Shown here one piece after another: positions 52,190-63,460 of a DNA stretch of 64,000 bases. The notes under the pieces were generated by a model. That model worked only from the letters and a program-made list of their open reading frames with translations. It made no database searches and had not been told where the DNA came from. The DNA comes from Chloroflexi bacterium HGW-Chloroflexi-3. Its GTDB lineage: Bacteria > Chloroflexota > Anaerolineae > Anaerolineales > Anaerolineaceae. Numbering within the stretch: the stretch's first letter is position 1; every line of letters starts with the position of its first letter. A program made the translations under genes and the position numbers. The DNA lies in NCBI GenBank assembly GCA_002842045.1, contig PHBX01000007.1:51768-115767 (forward strand), written 5' to 3'.

Positions 52190-53875
52190 ATGAAGCAGAA
52201 ACATTGGCAAATTCTAATAATCCTCTTTTTAAGTATATTATTGTCTGTCAACACTCTGACTGGGCAGGCGGAAGTTGGTGACCAGCAACAATCACCCAGA
52301 TTGTCTGTTTTTGATATCACAATAGAAAATGACTACATTTATGTAGTAGGTTCAGCCATTAATTATGCTGGGTCGCTTCTATCTGGTTCATTAGATCTTT
52401 CCGCCGGGATGAAAGATATTTATGTGCTTAAGATGCAAAAAGACGGCACTTCTGTTTTTCAGGCTTTGATCGGTGGCAGCAACGATGATGAGGCTTTTGG
52501 GGTAGCTGTACGTCAGGGTGTCGTTTATGTTCTGGGAGAAACCTGGTCGGATGATTTTCCTGGTGCTCCAGGGAATGCTGGCGAAAGTGATGCAGTGGTG
52601 TTTGCTTTGGCAGCGGATGGCAGCCAGATTTTATGGTCACGGCGGCTAGGTGGTAGTGATCAGGATGCCGGGAGAGCCATGAAATTGCAGAATGATTCGC
52701 TTTATCTGACCGGGATTACTTGGTCTCAAAATATGATGACAGGTGCTGCAAAAGGGGACGCGGATGGCTTTTTGGCCCGCTTGGATTTGACTGGAGACCT
52801 GAAATGGCTTCGGGTCTTTGGCGGTCGTGCGCTGGATGCCCCATTTGATCTTGCTGTTTCCGGGCAAGCAGTGTGGGTCAACGGGCAAACATTTTCCAAC
52901 AATTTTGGGACAGGTGCGAAAGGTGGTGGCGATATATTCGCTGCCCGGTTTGGACTGGATGGCAACCAACAATTTGTTGGGTTGTATGGTGGACGTGAGG
53001 AGGAAATTGGATTTGGCATCGCCAGCGGTGATGATGGTACCCTCTTTTTACTGGGTGCCACGCAATCTCCTGGTTTACCCGGCGCTATTGGTGAATACAG
53101 TGGTAAATTTGATGCTTTGATGATGAGCATCTCAGCCGATGGAACACTGCTGAACAGCACCTACTTAGGCGGTAGTGAAATTGAGTATGCCTATGCTGTC
53201 GAATTACTTGCCGATGGGAATTTGCTGGTTGCAGGCGTAACTGGATCACCCCAATTTCCATTGGGTTTTGAAACGGTAGTGAATTCATTCGGAGGAAATG
53301 ATGCCTTTCTGGCACATCTCCAAGCGGATGGACAGGTGGTTTCAACCTGGCTGAAAGGTAGTACCGCAGATGATCGTGCTACCGGTCTGGTCACTCTCGA
53401 GGAGGGTGTGTGGGTGCTGGGCAAGTTCCCGGAAGGCGTACTGCCATTTGCTGATTTTGTCCTAGCTGGAGATCTGCCGAATCTGGCACTTCCTGTCAAT
53501 CCTCTACCAACGCCTACCGCTACCCTGGGCCTCACAGCCACACCCTTGCCCACGGAAACACCAATCCCAACTGCAACTGCCACATTGGCACCTGGTGTAG
53601 AGGTTCCAACTGTAACAGCGACACAAAGTCAGCACATAACTGGAACCGTCATTTATGAAACTGAAGAGAATGTTAAGATTTCCGCCACCCCAGAAGTTTT
53701 GGCATCAAAGCATGTTGAAGATCAAAAATCAGAGGCAACGCCAGTACCTGTTCCCGACCAACCGAAAGAAAATAACGATGTAAAAACTTTAATTCAGGTG
53801 CTCCTGGGACTGGTGATTGCTATCGCAATCATTGTGATATTTATTTGGAATAAATCTAAAAAGACTTTGACCTAA
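52190..53875 (+). CDS. SBBP-repeat surface protein with C-terminal membrane anchor
   Basis: The 561-residue protein has a Sec signal, then about eight SBBP-type beta-propeller repeats, marked by GGSNDDEAFGVAV, GGSDQDAGRAMKL, GGREEEIGFGIA and GGSEIEYAYAVEL. A Thr/Pro-rich linker follows (PTPTATLGLTATPLPTETP). The C-terminus has one membrane helix and a basic end (LIQVLLGLVIAIAIIVIFIW, then NKSKKTLT). That end anchors the propeller on the outside of the cell. GAGGAG precedes the ATG. Confidence 0.85.
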   Translation: MKQKHWQILIILFLSILLSVNTLTGQAEVGDQQQSPRLSVFDITIENDYIYVVGSAINYAGSLLSGSLDLSAGMKDIYVLKMQKDGTSVFQALIGGSNDDEAFGVAVRQGVVYVLGETWSDDFPGAPGNAGESDAVVFALAADGSQILWSRRLGGSDQDAGRAMKLQNDSLYLTGITWSQNMMTGAAKGDADGFLARLDLTGDLKWLRVFGGRALDAPFDLAVSGQAVWVNGQTFSNNFGTGAKGGGDIFAARFGLDGNQQFVGLYGGREEEIGFGIASGDDGTLFLLGATQSPGLPGAIGEYSGKFDALMMSISADGTLLNSTYLGGSEIEYAYAVELLADGNLLVAGVTGSPQFPLGFETVVNSFGGNDAFLAHLQADGQVVSTWLKGSTADDRATGLVTLEEGVWVLGKFPEGVLPFADFVLAGDLPNLALPVNPLPTPTATLGLTATPLPTETPIPTATATLAPGVEVPTVTATQSQHITGTVIYETEENVKISATPEVLASKHVEDQKSEATPVPVPDQPKENNDVKTLIQVLLGLVIAIAIIVIFIWNKSKKTLT

Positions 53876-53897
53876 GAATTCATTCAGGAGGGCGCCT

Positions 53898-56800
53898 ATG
53901 TTCAGAAGAATTATTGCTCTGGTATTGGTTGGAATATTTTTTATCAACCAACCGTTGGTGGTTCTGGCGCAGGTGGATTGGCTACGCAATTTTTCATCCA
54001 TTCCAATCGGTGGTTTGGGGTTTATAGAATTTCCAAATTCAGCAAAGAGTGAAAATCCACGGTTTTTGCTTTTAGGAGCAAAGAATCAGATTTGGATAAC
54101 AAAAGACGCAATCTGGTTAACTCAGTTTGAGAATATCAATCAGGATCAGCTGAATGAAGAGTTTATCTCTACTCCTCAGAAGAAAGTAAATTTAAAAATT
54201 GTCTTCCCTGAAAGTAATTCGACCTATCAATTAAAAGCAGAGAATCCCCTGGCAGGGAAGGTTTCTTATTTAATTGGAGCAAATCCCTCAGATTGGAAAA
54301 CCGATTTGCAAACATGGGGTCAGTTGCGGTATCAAAATTTATATCCTGGGGTTGATTTTGTTATCTGGTCCAATCGTGATGGTTTTGGATGGCGATATGA
54401 GGTAAAAACTGAAACCGCAAAAAAAGATTACCACCTGAAAGTTCTTAATGCTGAAGGGCTGATAAATACTGAATCCAAAGGAAAGATTCTGACCAGTATT
54501 GGTGAACTTTCTTTGCCCCCATTAACTGTTGCTGGAATGGAAGTTGTTACAAATCACCCTCTTCAGGAAAAGTCTGGGTCGATCGCCTTATACCCAGTAA
54601 ATGAAGTGACCAACCAGCAACTTATGTTTGATTTTTCCAATCAATACACGTTTGGAAGTTTCTTAGGTGGTTCTGGTCGAGACAAGGCTACAGATATTGC
54701 ATTGGACACATCCGGGAATATCTATCTGGCAGGCACAACTATTTCAGCAGATTTCTCGGTCACACCAGAAGCTTATGATACCAGTTTTGATTTAACAGAT
54801 GCTTTTATTGTTAAGATTGATCCCACAGTACCTGAGCTGGTGTATGCTACTTTTATTGGTGGAAGTGGTACGGATGAAGGTGCGAGCCTTTCGGTCGAGA
54901 ATGGGATTGCTTATCTGGTGGGAGAGACGGATTCAGTCGATTTTCCATTAGACCAGGTGGCAACCCAAGTGGATGCATTTGCTATTGCCTTAAATACAGA
55001 AGGGAATAATTTACTTTATGCTACCCTCGTTGGTGGCAGCGATGATGATCGCGGGTATGCGCTGGACGTGGAGAATGGTTCTGCTTATCTGACCGGTATT
55101 ACCTACTCAAGTGATTTTCCTACCACCAATGACAGCCGTTATAAAAATGGTGGCGATATATTTGTCACCAAACTTAGCAGTAACGGAGGTGTGAGTTATT
55201 CTACCTTATTGGGTGGCAGTAGTGTGGATGCTGGCCACAGTATAGCCGCGCGAAGTGGTATAGCCTGGATTACAGGCGAAACATCATCCAATAATTTTGC
55301 GGGTACCTTGAAAGGTGTCACAGATATTTTTGTCGCAAAAATGACGACTGCAGGATTACAAGATTCGGTACGTCTGTTTGGTGGGCGGCAGGATGATCGC
55401 GGGTATGCGATTGCCATGGACGATGCCGGGGATATTTATGTAACCGGTATGACAGCTTCTTCAGATTTTGCTGTGACAGAAGGGTCATTCGGTGGTGTAT
55501 ATGATGCATTTCTTTTAAAACTGACTTCAACAAGTACGCTCTATTCAACTTTTCTGGGTGGAACCAGTACAGATAGGGGGGCAGGAATTACATTAGATTC
55601 TTTGGGGGGAATTGTGTTAACCGGCAACACGCAATCAAGCGATTTTCCGGTCACCTCAAATGCATTTCAATCGACGAATGCCGGTAATACAGACGCATTC
55701 CTGACCCGTTTTTTCCTGGCTGGGAGCGATGTTGGGCTTAGATCTTTCTCGACATATCTGGGAGGATCGGATTCTGATAATGGAAATTCAGTTGTAATTG
55801 ATAACTCTGTTTTTGCGTATGTGGCAGGCAACACCAGTTCTCCTGATTTTCCGGTTACAGCTGATGCATTGTATTCCATGCTAAGTGGGACTCAAGATGC
55901 TTTTCTCTCCGTTATGGAAGTTGGACCTCTACCGATGATTTCAATTCAAAAGACCACCAATGGATTGGATGCAGATCAACCGCCAGGTCCGTATGTATAT
56001 CCGAGCACGCCGATCACCTGGCAATATCAAGTTGAAAATTTGGGGGAGGTACTTTTAACAAATGTTACCGTTAGTGATAATAAGTTGGGAACCATTAGCT
56101 GCCCAAAGAACAGTCTGCTTGCCGGGGAGAGCATGACATGTAACGTCAATGGTACAGCCGTAGCAAATCAATACAGCAATATGGGCACGGTCACCGCCAG
56201 AACCCCTTATGACACGGTCATTGGGGATACAGATGCTTCGCATTATTTCGGTGCTGTTCCTGCGACAGCATTGGTGAAAAAAACCAATGCTGTGGTTGTG
56301 GACGAACCTAGTGGTCTATATCTGGAAGAAGGCGGCAATATTACCTGGACTTATGAAGTCACCAATTCTGGGAATGTTGATCTAGCCAATGTTACCGTGG
56401 TGGATGACAATGGGACTCCGGGTAATTCAGGTGATGATGTTACAGTGTGTACCATTGCTACTTTAGCTGCAGGGGCAACCGATACAACCACCTGTGCATT
56501 AACTGGCAATGCGGTGCCAGGTCCATATTCAAACCTGGCTGTGGTGGTGGGCACGCCCCCTGGAGGATTGGCAAATGTAACGGATGAGAATGTCAGTCAT
56601 TATTTTGGCAGCGCACCAGGAATTTCCTTGGTGAAAAAGCTGAACGGGTCTCCTACTTCATCACCGGGACCTTATTTATTAAAGGACACAACAATCACCT
56701 GGTCGTATGAGGTCAGTAATACTGGCAATGTGGACCTTACCTATGTATCGGTGGTGGATGATAATGGTTCACCTGCAGATCCATCAGATGACCGTACTGC

Positions 56801-59387
56801 TTGTTCAGGACTGACCATTATCGCTGGCGCTACCAATGTCAGTAGCTGTTCATTAAGCGATACGGGTAAATCAGGGTACTATCATAATATTGCCACGGTA
56901 ACAGGAACACCTCCGGTAGGGTCAAATGTAACTGCAACAGCAGATGGGTATTATTTTGGCGCAGAACCTATCGTTACCATAGAATATTTTGTCAATTCTG
57001 ATCCGGCAGATAGTTCACCAGGGTTGTATGTTTTAACCGGTTCAACCCTGAGTTTAGATTATGTAATAACAAATTTGGGCAATGTAGACCTGAGTGGTAT
57101 AGCTGTCACGGATGCTGCCGGAAATACGATCACCTGTCCATTTACTTCATTGTTAGCTGGTAATTCAATGACCTGTACCGCTTCGATGACAGCTTTAAGC
57201 GGTCAACAAAGTGTTTTGGCAACAGTAACGGCAACACCCCCCAGTCCTTTGGCGAATATCCAGGACAGTGATCTGGTTTATTATTTCGGATCATCTCCGA
57301 GTTTGTCCCTTGATAAACAGACCAATGATCAGCAAGGCGATAGTGTGCCAGGCGTCTATTTATTAGCGGGTTCCACGGTTAACTGGGGTTATCTGGTGAA
57401 AAATACTGGCAATGTGACTCTTACGGGAGTGACGGTGGTGGATGATAACGGTACTCCAACCAATTCAGCGGATGATAGAATTCCAACTGGATGTAATAAC
57501 ATTACCCTTTCTCCTGCGGAGGAGGTTTCATGTAAATTGTCTGCCACAGCGATTGAAGGTCAATATACGAATATCGCCACAGCTACCGGGAATCCGCCAG
57601 CTTCTTTGTCTCAAGTAAACGCTTCAGATACCAGTCATTATTTTGGTGCTAGGTTGAGTATTAATTTGGTGAAACAAACCAATGGTGAGGATGCTGCAAC
57701 GACACCTGGGCCGTTGATTGCAGTAGGTGGAGCAGTCAATTGGATATACTCCATTACCAACAACAGCAATGTCACGGTTGGCTTTTCGATCGTGGATAAC
57801 CCAGTAGTGACCATTACCTGTGCAAAGAATAGTTTAGCTGCTGGAGAAAATATCACCTGTTCGGCTTCTGGAACCGCTACCGCAGGCCAATACACCAACA
57901 CAGCTACGGTGACAGCCACGCCTCCTGGTGCGTTAGCTGTGTTTGAGTCCAGCGACACCAGTCATTATTTTGGTGTGATCACTCGTATAGAAATTGTAAA
58001 ATCCACCAATGGGCAGGATGCCAATACTGCTCCTGGACCATTTATTAAAATTGGTGATCCTGTCAATTGGACATACGTGATTCGCAATACCGGGAATGTT
58101 AACCTGACAAATGTGACGGTTATCGATGATCAAGATGTTGCAGTAACATGTCCACAAACCAGCCTGGCTTCACAGGCATCCATGACCTGTACTGCATCCG
58201 GGACAGCTGTTGCTGGTCAATATGCAAATATTGGTTCTGTGACAGCAAATCCACCCACAGGGTTCGATCCCATTTCAGACACAGATCCAAGTCATTATTT
58301 CGGAGGGGATGCAAGTATCGATATCGAAAAATTTACCAATGGTAATGATAATTCTGCTGCACCTGGTATTTACATTCTGGTTAGTGACCCAGTAACCTGG
58401 ACGTACACTATTAGAAACTCTGGAAATGTTGATCTTGAAAATATTATTGTGCGTGATGATAGGGGTACGGAAACCCTGACAGATGATTATCATTGCGAGA
58501 TTACTGCATTGGCAGTCGGGGCTGAGGACACGTCTACCTGTTCAACGAGTGATATTGCATACCTAGGACAATATTCGAACACAGCTTATGTCTCTGGTGA
58601 TGTGGTTAATATGGATGGACAGGTGTTTGACCAGGATTCGAGTTTTTATTTTGGTGCAGATCCTGGTATTCAGATCATCAAGAAAGTCAATGGGGAGCAT
58701 GCAAATGAACCGCCTGGCCCCTATATCCCGGTGGGTGAAACAGTGAATTTTTCGTATGTGATCAGCTTTGTTGGTGATCCATACCAATTGACTTCCATTG
58801 AAATCACGGATGAAAGTGGAGTAATTCCTACTTGCCCCGCAGGCCAATTGAATGGTGGCGAAATTTTGACTTGTGAGAGTCAAGCGACAGCGGGATTAGG
58901 TCAACAATCGGATGTTGTCTATGTATCTGCGACGACCTGGCTTGATGAAGATGAACCCGTAGAACTAGGTGTGGTAACCGCCAGTGATATCAGCCCATGT
59001 TTTGGGTATACCCTCGGAATTGAAGTAGAGAAATATACCAATGGTACTGACGTGTCTGATCCACCAGGTGTTGAATTGCCGATTGATAGCCAGGTTACCT
59101 GGACTTACGAAGTAACCAATACGAGTAATGTGGAGATTAGCGAGGTAACAGTAAATGATGTACCTGAAGGAGTGATTAACTGTCCAAAAGATTTTCTGGC
59201 AAGTTCTGAAAAAATGGTCTGTTCTAAAACTGGAATTGTCCAGGAAGGTGATTATCAAAATGAAGCAAGTGTTACCGCAGTATTTAGCCCAACCCCTGAA
59301 ATTGCAGAGCCGCTAACAGATACAGACCGAAGTTATTATCATGGAATTCCTGCATTTAAGGTGTTTATACCTTTGTTAATGCGTTAG
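53898..59387 (+). CDS. 1829-residue SBBP and DUF11-like ten-repeat surface protein
   Basis: It has a signal peptide (FRRIIALVLVGIFFINQPLVVLA), then a domain of about 220 residues and SBBP propeller repeats (about 255-665; GGSGRDKATDIAL, GGSDDDRGYALDV, GGRQDDRGYAIAM and others). Ten DUF11-like Ig repeats of about 100-115 residues follow. Each opens with a variant of K-x-T-N-G-x-D-x-PGPY and V-x-W-x-Y-x-V-T-N-T-G-N-V, and closes with a version of SHYFGA. The chain ends FKVFIPLLMR, related to the YLPLV tail. The repeats probably form a stalk that lifts the propeller off the cell. AGGAGG precedes the ATG. Confidence 0.88.
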   Translation: MFRRIIALVLVGIFFINQPLVVLAQVDWLRNFSSIPIGGLGFIEFPNSAKSENPRFLLLGAKNQIWITKDAIWLTQFENINQDQLNEEFISTPQKKVNLKIVFPESNSTYQLKAENPLAGKVSYLIGANPSDWKTDLQTWGQLRYQNLYPGVDFVIWSNRDGFGWRYEVKTETAKKDYHLKVLNAEGLINTESKGKILTSIGELSLPPLTVAGMEVVTNHPLQEKSGSIALYPVNEVTNQQLMFDFSNQYTFGSFLGGSGRDKATDIALDTSGNIYLAGTTISADFSVTPEAYDTSFDLTDAFIVKIDPTVPELVYATFIGGSGTDEGASLSVENGIAYLVGETDSVDFPLDQVATQVDAFAIALNTEGNNLLYATLVGGSDDDRGYALDVENGSAYLTGITYSSDFPTTNDSRYKNGGDIFVTKLSSNGGVSYSTLLGGSSVDAGHSIAARSGIAWITGETSSNNFAGTLKGVTDIFVAKMTTAGLQDSVRLFGGRQDDRGYAIAMDDAGDIYVTGMTASSDFAVTEGSFGGVYDAFLLKLTSTSTLYSTFLGGTSTDRGAGITLDSLGGIVLTGNTQSSDFPVTSNAFQSTNAGNTDAFLTRFFLAGSDVGLRSFSTYLGGSDSDNGNSVVIDNSVFAYVAGNTSSPDFPVTADALYSMLSGTQDAFLSVMEVGPLPMISIQKTTNGLDADQPPGPYVYPSTPITWQYQVENLGEVLLTNVTVSDNKLGTISCPKNSLLAGESMTCNVNGTAVANQYSNMGTVTARTPYDTVIGDTDASHYFGAVPATALVKKTNAVVVDEPSGLYLEEGGNITWTYEVTNSGNVDLANVTVVDDNGTPGNSGDDVTVCTIATLAAGATDTTTCALTGNAVPGPYSNLAVVVGTPPGGLANVTDENVSHYFGSAPGISLVKKLNGSPTSSPGPYLLKDTTITWSYEVSNTGNVDLTYVSVVDDNGSPADPSDDRTACSGLTIIAGATNVSSCSLSDTGKSGYYHNIATVTGTPPVGSNVTATADGYYFGAEPIVTIEYFVNSDPADSSPGLYVLTGSTLSLDYVITNLGNVDLSGIAVTDAAGNTITCPFTSLLAGNSMTCTASMTALSGQQSVLATVTATPPSPLANIQDSDLVYYFGSSPSLSLDKQTNDQQGDSVPGVYLLAGSTVNWGYLVKNTGNVTLTGVTVVDDNGTPTNSADDRIPTGCNNITLSPAEEVSCKLSATAIEGQYTNIATATGNPPASLSQVNASDTSHYFGARLSINLVKQTNGEDAATTPGPLIAVGGAVNWIYSITNNSNVTVGFSIVDNPVVTITCAKNSLAAGENITCSASGTATAGQYTNTATVTATPPGALAVFESSDTSHYFGVITRIEIVKSTNGQDANTAPGPFIKIGDPVNWTYVIRNTGNVNLTNVTVIDDQDVAVTCPQTSLASQASMTCTASGTAVAGQYANIGSVTANPPTGFDPISDTDPSHYFGGDASIDIEKFTNGNDNSAAPGIYILVSDPVTWTYTIRNSGNVDLENIIVRDDRGTETLTDDYHCEITALAVGAEDTSTCSTSDIAYLGQYSNTAYVSGDVVNMDGQVFDQDSSFYFGADPGIQIIKKVNGEHANEPPGPYIPVGETVNFSYVISFVGDPYQLTSIEITDESGVIPTCPAGQLNGGEILTCESQATAGLGQQSDVVYVSATTWLDEDEPVELGVVTASDISPCFGYTLGIEVEKYTNGTDVSDPPGVELPIDSQVTWTYEVTNTSNVEISEVTVNDVPEGVINCPKDFLASSEKMVCSKTGIVQEGDYQNEASVTAVFSPTPEIAEPLTDTDRSYYHGIPAFKVFIPLLMR

Positions 59388-59396
59388 GTAATCATT

Positions 59397-59431
59397 GGAG
59401 CACCTGATAAAATAGCTTTTTCAGGTGCTCC
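59397..59431 (+). terminator. Hairpin after the giant surface protein
   Basis: GGAGCACCTGA (59397-59407) and TCAGGTGCTCC (59421-59431) form an 11-bp stem. No T run follows, so it may work with Rho or merely protect the 3' end. It separates the surface cluster from rpoB. Confidence 0.6.
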
Positions 59432-59478
59432 TGAAATACCTGATTGAAATAAAAACATTGTTTGTCCAGAATTGCTTC

Positions 59479-59507
59479 TTGACCATACCACTGGCCTTTG
59501 CTATAAT
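59479..59507 (+). promoter_or_regulatory. Promoter of rpoB
   Basis: TTGACC (59479-59484), a 17-base spacer and a perfect TATAAT (59502-59507) give a strong sigma70-like promoter. The start is expected near 59514, about 70 bases before the rpoB ATG. Confidence 0.85.
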
Positions 59508-59583
59508 ATCAGATTGCATTTTACCTTTAGAATGGGAGAATAGGCGGTTCTTCCATTGAGGTTAATATCGCCAGGAGAAAAAT

Positions 59584-62500
59584 ATGTCATTTTTGCCAGT
59601 AAAGTCTTATGGAAGAATTCCTGCAATCTTTGATTTGCCCCAATTGATTAAAGTTCAGTTGGAATCGTTTCAACGTTTACAACAAAGGAATGAGGTTATA
59701 TTTTCCAAGTAAAAATCCAGAATTAAAAGATTGGGATCTCAAATATTGGTTTGAAGTGCCCAAGCATTCCATCGATGAATGTGTTGACAGAGACTTAACC
59801 TATGCCAGTCCATTGAAAGTATCCGTATTATTGGCTGGTCCGGATGTTCCCGAACCGATTAAAGAAGAAATTTTCCTGGGAGAATTCCCCGAGATGACCG
59901 AGAAGGGTACCTTCATTATTAATGGTACCGAGCGTGTAGTGGTCTCTCAGCTGATCCGCTCTCCTGGTGTGTATTTCGAAGCCCCTGTAGATCGTTCCAC
60001 CGGTCATCGTCTGGCCATGGCGAAACTGATCCCGGATCGTGGCGCCTGGATGGAATATGAGACCCGCAAGAATGATTATCTGATCTTGAAGTTCAACCGC
60101 AAACGCACGGTTCCGATCACCATTTTCCTGCGCGCTTTAGCAGCTATTGATGATGGTTTGGTCGATCGACCTTTAAAGGAAGGTACCGATGAAGAACTGA
60201 TCGCACTTTTCCGCGATGTGGACAATGACCCGGATCGCATGTTCATTGCCAATACCATTCGCCAGGAACCGGATTGGGACTTAAGCTCTGGTATCACCAT
60301 CGCACAGGCTGCTTTGATTGAGTTCTTCAAACGCATGCGTCCCGGTGACCCTGCCACCGTTGAGAATGCCCGTCAATTTTTAGAAGAACAAATCGTCGAC
60401 CAACGCCATTATGATCTGGAGCGTGTGGGCCGTTATAAACTTAACCAAAAACTGGACCTGACCGATCATATCCCGGTTACCCATCGTACGGTAACAGCCT
60501 GGGACGTGGTTGCTCTGGTTAGGCGTCTGATCATGATCAACAATAATCAGGCAGATAAAGATGATATCGACCATTTGGGTAATCGCCGTGTGAAAACAGT
60601 GGGTGAGTTGATCCAGAACAAATTGCGTGTTGGTTTACGCCGGATGGAACGTGTTATTAAGGAAAGAATGTCCATCCGTGACCAGGAACATGTAACCCCC
60701 ACCAGTCTGGTGAATATTCGCCCGGTGGTGGCTGCCTTACGTGAATTCTTTGGCTCCAGCCAGTTATCCCAATTCATGGATCAAACCAATCCATTAGCTG
60801 AATTACGCCACAAACGAACCCTCTCAGCTTTAGGTCCCGGTGGTCTGCGACGAGAGCGTGCTGGTTTCGATGTTCGTGACGTGCATCACTCGCATTATGG
60901 CCGTATTTGCCCTATCGAAACACCAGAAGGTCCAAACATTGGTTTAATTGGCCGTATGGCTACCTTTGCCCTGGTGAATGAATACGGTTTTATCGAAACA
61001 CCTTATCGCCGCGTGATCAAGTACCTCGCCAGCGATGATGCACAATTGATGAATCGTGTGGTTAAAGAGACACTGGCTGATGCAGAAACGGGTGAAGTAA
61101 TTGTCAGCGAAGGTGATCGCATTACCAAAGGAATGTTGCCGAAAATAAAGAAAATGAAGCGCAAAAGCATTCCGGTTGTTCCATTTGTTTCCAAAAATGT
61201 AGATTATCTCTCCGCTGACGCAGAAGATAAATTCATCATTGCGCAGGCAAATACCTCACTTACCGAAAACTTTGAGTTTGACAGTGACCGAATCTCCAGT
61301 CGCCATTACTCAGATTTCATTATTTCTACCCCTGACAACATCAATTATATGGATGTAGCGCCAAACCAGGTCGTGGGTATCAGCGCATCACTCATCCCAT
61401 TCCTGGAGCATGACGATGCCAACCGCGCATTGATGGGCTCGAACATGCAAGCACAGGCAGTCCCCTTGCTGCGCCCGGACATTCCAACTGTTTCGACTGG
61501 TATGGAACGTTTTGCCGCCAAAGACTCCGGTCAGGTGCTGGTTGCTGAAGAAGATGGCGATGTGATCTCCGTCACCGGGAAAGAAGTTGTGGTTCGCGGG
61601 GAAGCAGGTTTACGCCGCTATCAATTACGAAAATACCAACGCTCCAACCAGAGCACCTGTATCGACCAACGGCCAGCAGTTGTCAAAGGCCAGCAATTGA
61701 AAAAAGGTGATGTACTGGCAGATTCATCCTCCACCGTCAACGGGCATCTGGCTTTAGGCCAGAACGCTGTTGTGGCATTCCTTTCATGGGAAGGTGGCAA
61801 CTTTGAAGATGCGATCCTGATCTCTGATCGATTGGTGCAGGATGATCGCTTTACCTCTGTACATATCGAAAAATATGAAGTGGAAGCGCGTGATACCAAG
61901 TTAGGTCCGGAAGAAATTACCCGCGATATCCCCAATGTGGGTGAAGACGCGATTAAAGACCTGGATGAATCCGGTATTATACGCATCGGCGCTGAAGTCG
62001 GTCCAAATGACATTCTGGTGGGAAAAATCACCCCCAAAGGTGAAAAAGAATTAACCCCGGAAGAACGTTTATTGCGAGCTATTTTCGGTGAAAAATCCCG
62101 CGATGTGAAAGATACTTCCTTAAGAATGCCACATGGAGAACGTGGCAAGGTTGTGGATGTAAAAGTATTCACACGCGAAGAAAATAATGATTTATCCGCT
62201 GGCGTGGATATGATGGTGCGTGTTTCGGTTGCCCAACGCCGTAAAATTATGGCAGGTGACAAAATGGCAGGACGTCACGGAAACAAAGGTGTCGTTTCCC
62301 GTCTGGTTCCTGTTGAAGATATGCCTTTCCTCGAAGATGGCACCCCGGTTGATATTATTCTCAATCCCCTGGGTGTTCCTGGTCGTATGAATATTGGCCA
62401 GTTATTAGAAGTTCATTTAGGGTGGGCTGCTTTACGCCTGGGTTTCCGTGCGATCACGCCAGTGTTTGATGGGACGACCGAAAGAGAAATTGAGGCTGAA

Positions 62501-63448
62501 TTAGGTCGCGCCTGGATGATTGATCAATCCTGGAAAGAGACAGGTATCAAAGCCTGGGAATGGATCAAAGACCAGGGTTACTCTAAAGAAATGATCCGTG
62601 ATGATGATGAAGTAAGATTACTTTACTTCGAACAATGGTTAGGCGATATGGGCTATGATATTTATCGCTTATCTTCTGATCTTCAATACGCAAGACAATC
62701 CGTATTGGAAGGTTGGCTGCGCGATAAAGGTTATGACCCTGAAAGAATCATTGCGTTTGAATCAGTAGAAACAACGGGCGAGAAAGCTGCACAAATACGC
62801 GATACGAATGCGATCAATGCGTGTTTGAAACTATGGCTGGCAGCAGAAGACCAGGATATTACTGATCTGACCGATGAAAATGTACGTGAAAGAGCCGTTG
62901 CTCACATGACTGCGAGTGGTAATCCTTTACCGATCTTTGGAAAAATGCTTCTCAGAGATGGGAAAACAGGCAGACTATTCGACCAACCAGTTACAGTTGG
63001 CGTTATGACAATGCTTAAACTACACCACCTGGTTGAAGACAAAGTCCATGCCCGTTCAACTGGCCCATACAGTCTTGTTACCCAACAACCCCTGGGAGGT
63101 AAGGCACAATTTGGCGGCCAGCGGTTCGGTGAAATGGAAGTGTGGGCGTTGGAAGCATACGGTGCTGCTTATACCTTACAGGAAATGTTGACGGTCAAAT
63201 CTGATGATGTTCAGGGGCGTGTAGCGACCTATGAAGCCATCGTCAAAGGCGATGCGATCGAAGAGCCTGGGTTGCCAGCCTCATTCCGTGTATTGGTAAA
63301 AGAGTTGCAGTCACTGGGTCTTTCCGTAGAGGCTGTGATGGATAATGGTGATAATGTACGCTTCGGTAAAGATGAAGAACGTGCGAAACCACCGAAATTG
63401 GAAACCGGTTTGTTAGGTCTTGGAGGAGGTTTTGGAGGTCTGGGTTAA
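59584..63448 (+). CDS. rpoB: RNA polymerase beta subunit RpoB, frame-disrupted near residue 30
   Basis: RpoB holds the fork, lobe and flap regions of RNA polymerase. ATG 59584, with AGGAG 6 bases upstream, encodes a normal N-terminus ([20 protein letters not shown], then IKVQLESFQ). That frame stops at TAA 59712. The rest is open in another frame from about 59672, reading [19 protein letters not shown] and on to 63448. It includes [18 protein letters not shown], the rifampicin region [36 protein letters not shown], and [13 protein letters not shown]. Between the two parts about 15-20 conserved residues (the GL-x-E-x-F-x-EISPI segment) are missing, so roughly 50-60 bp are deleted with loss of frame. 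The start at 59690 alone would lack the N-terminus. An error in the sequence is likely because rpoB is essential. Confidence 0.9.
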
Positions 63449-63460
63449 AAATAGCATTCC

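Noticed and set aside
59690..63448. rpoB beginning at ATG 59690
   Set aside because: This would omit the N-terminal sequence encoded from 59584 behind a good ribosome-binding site and promoter; a frame break is the better explanation.
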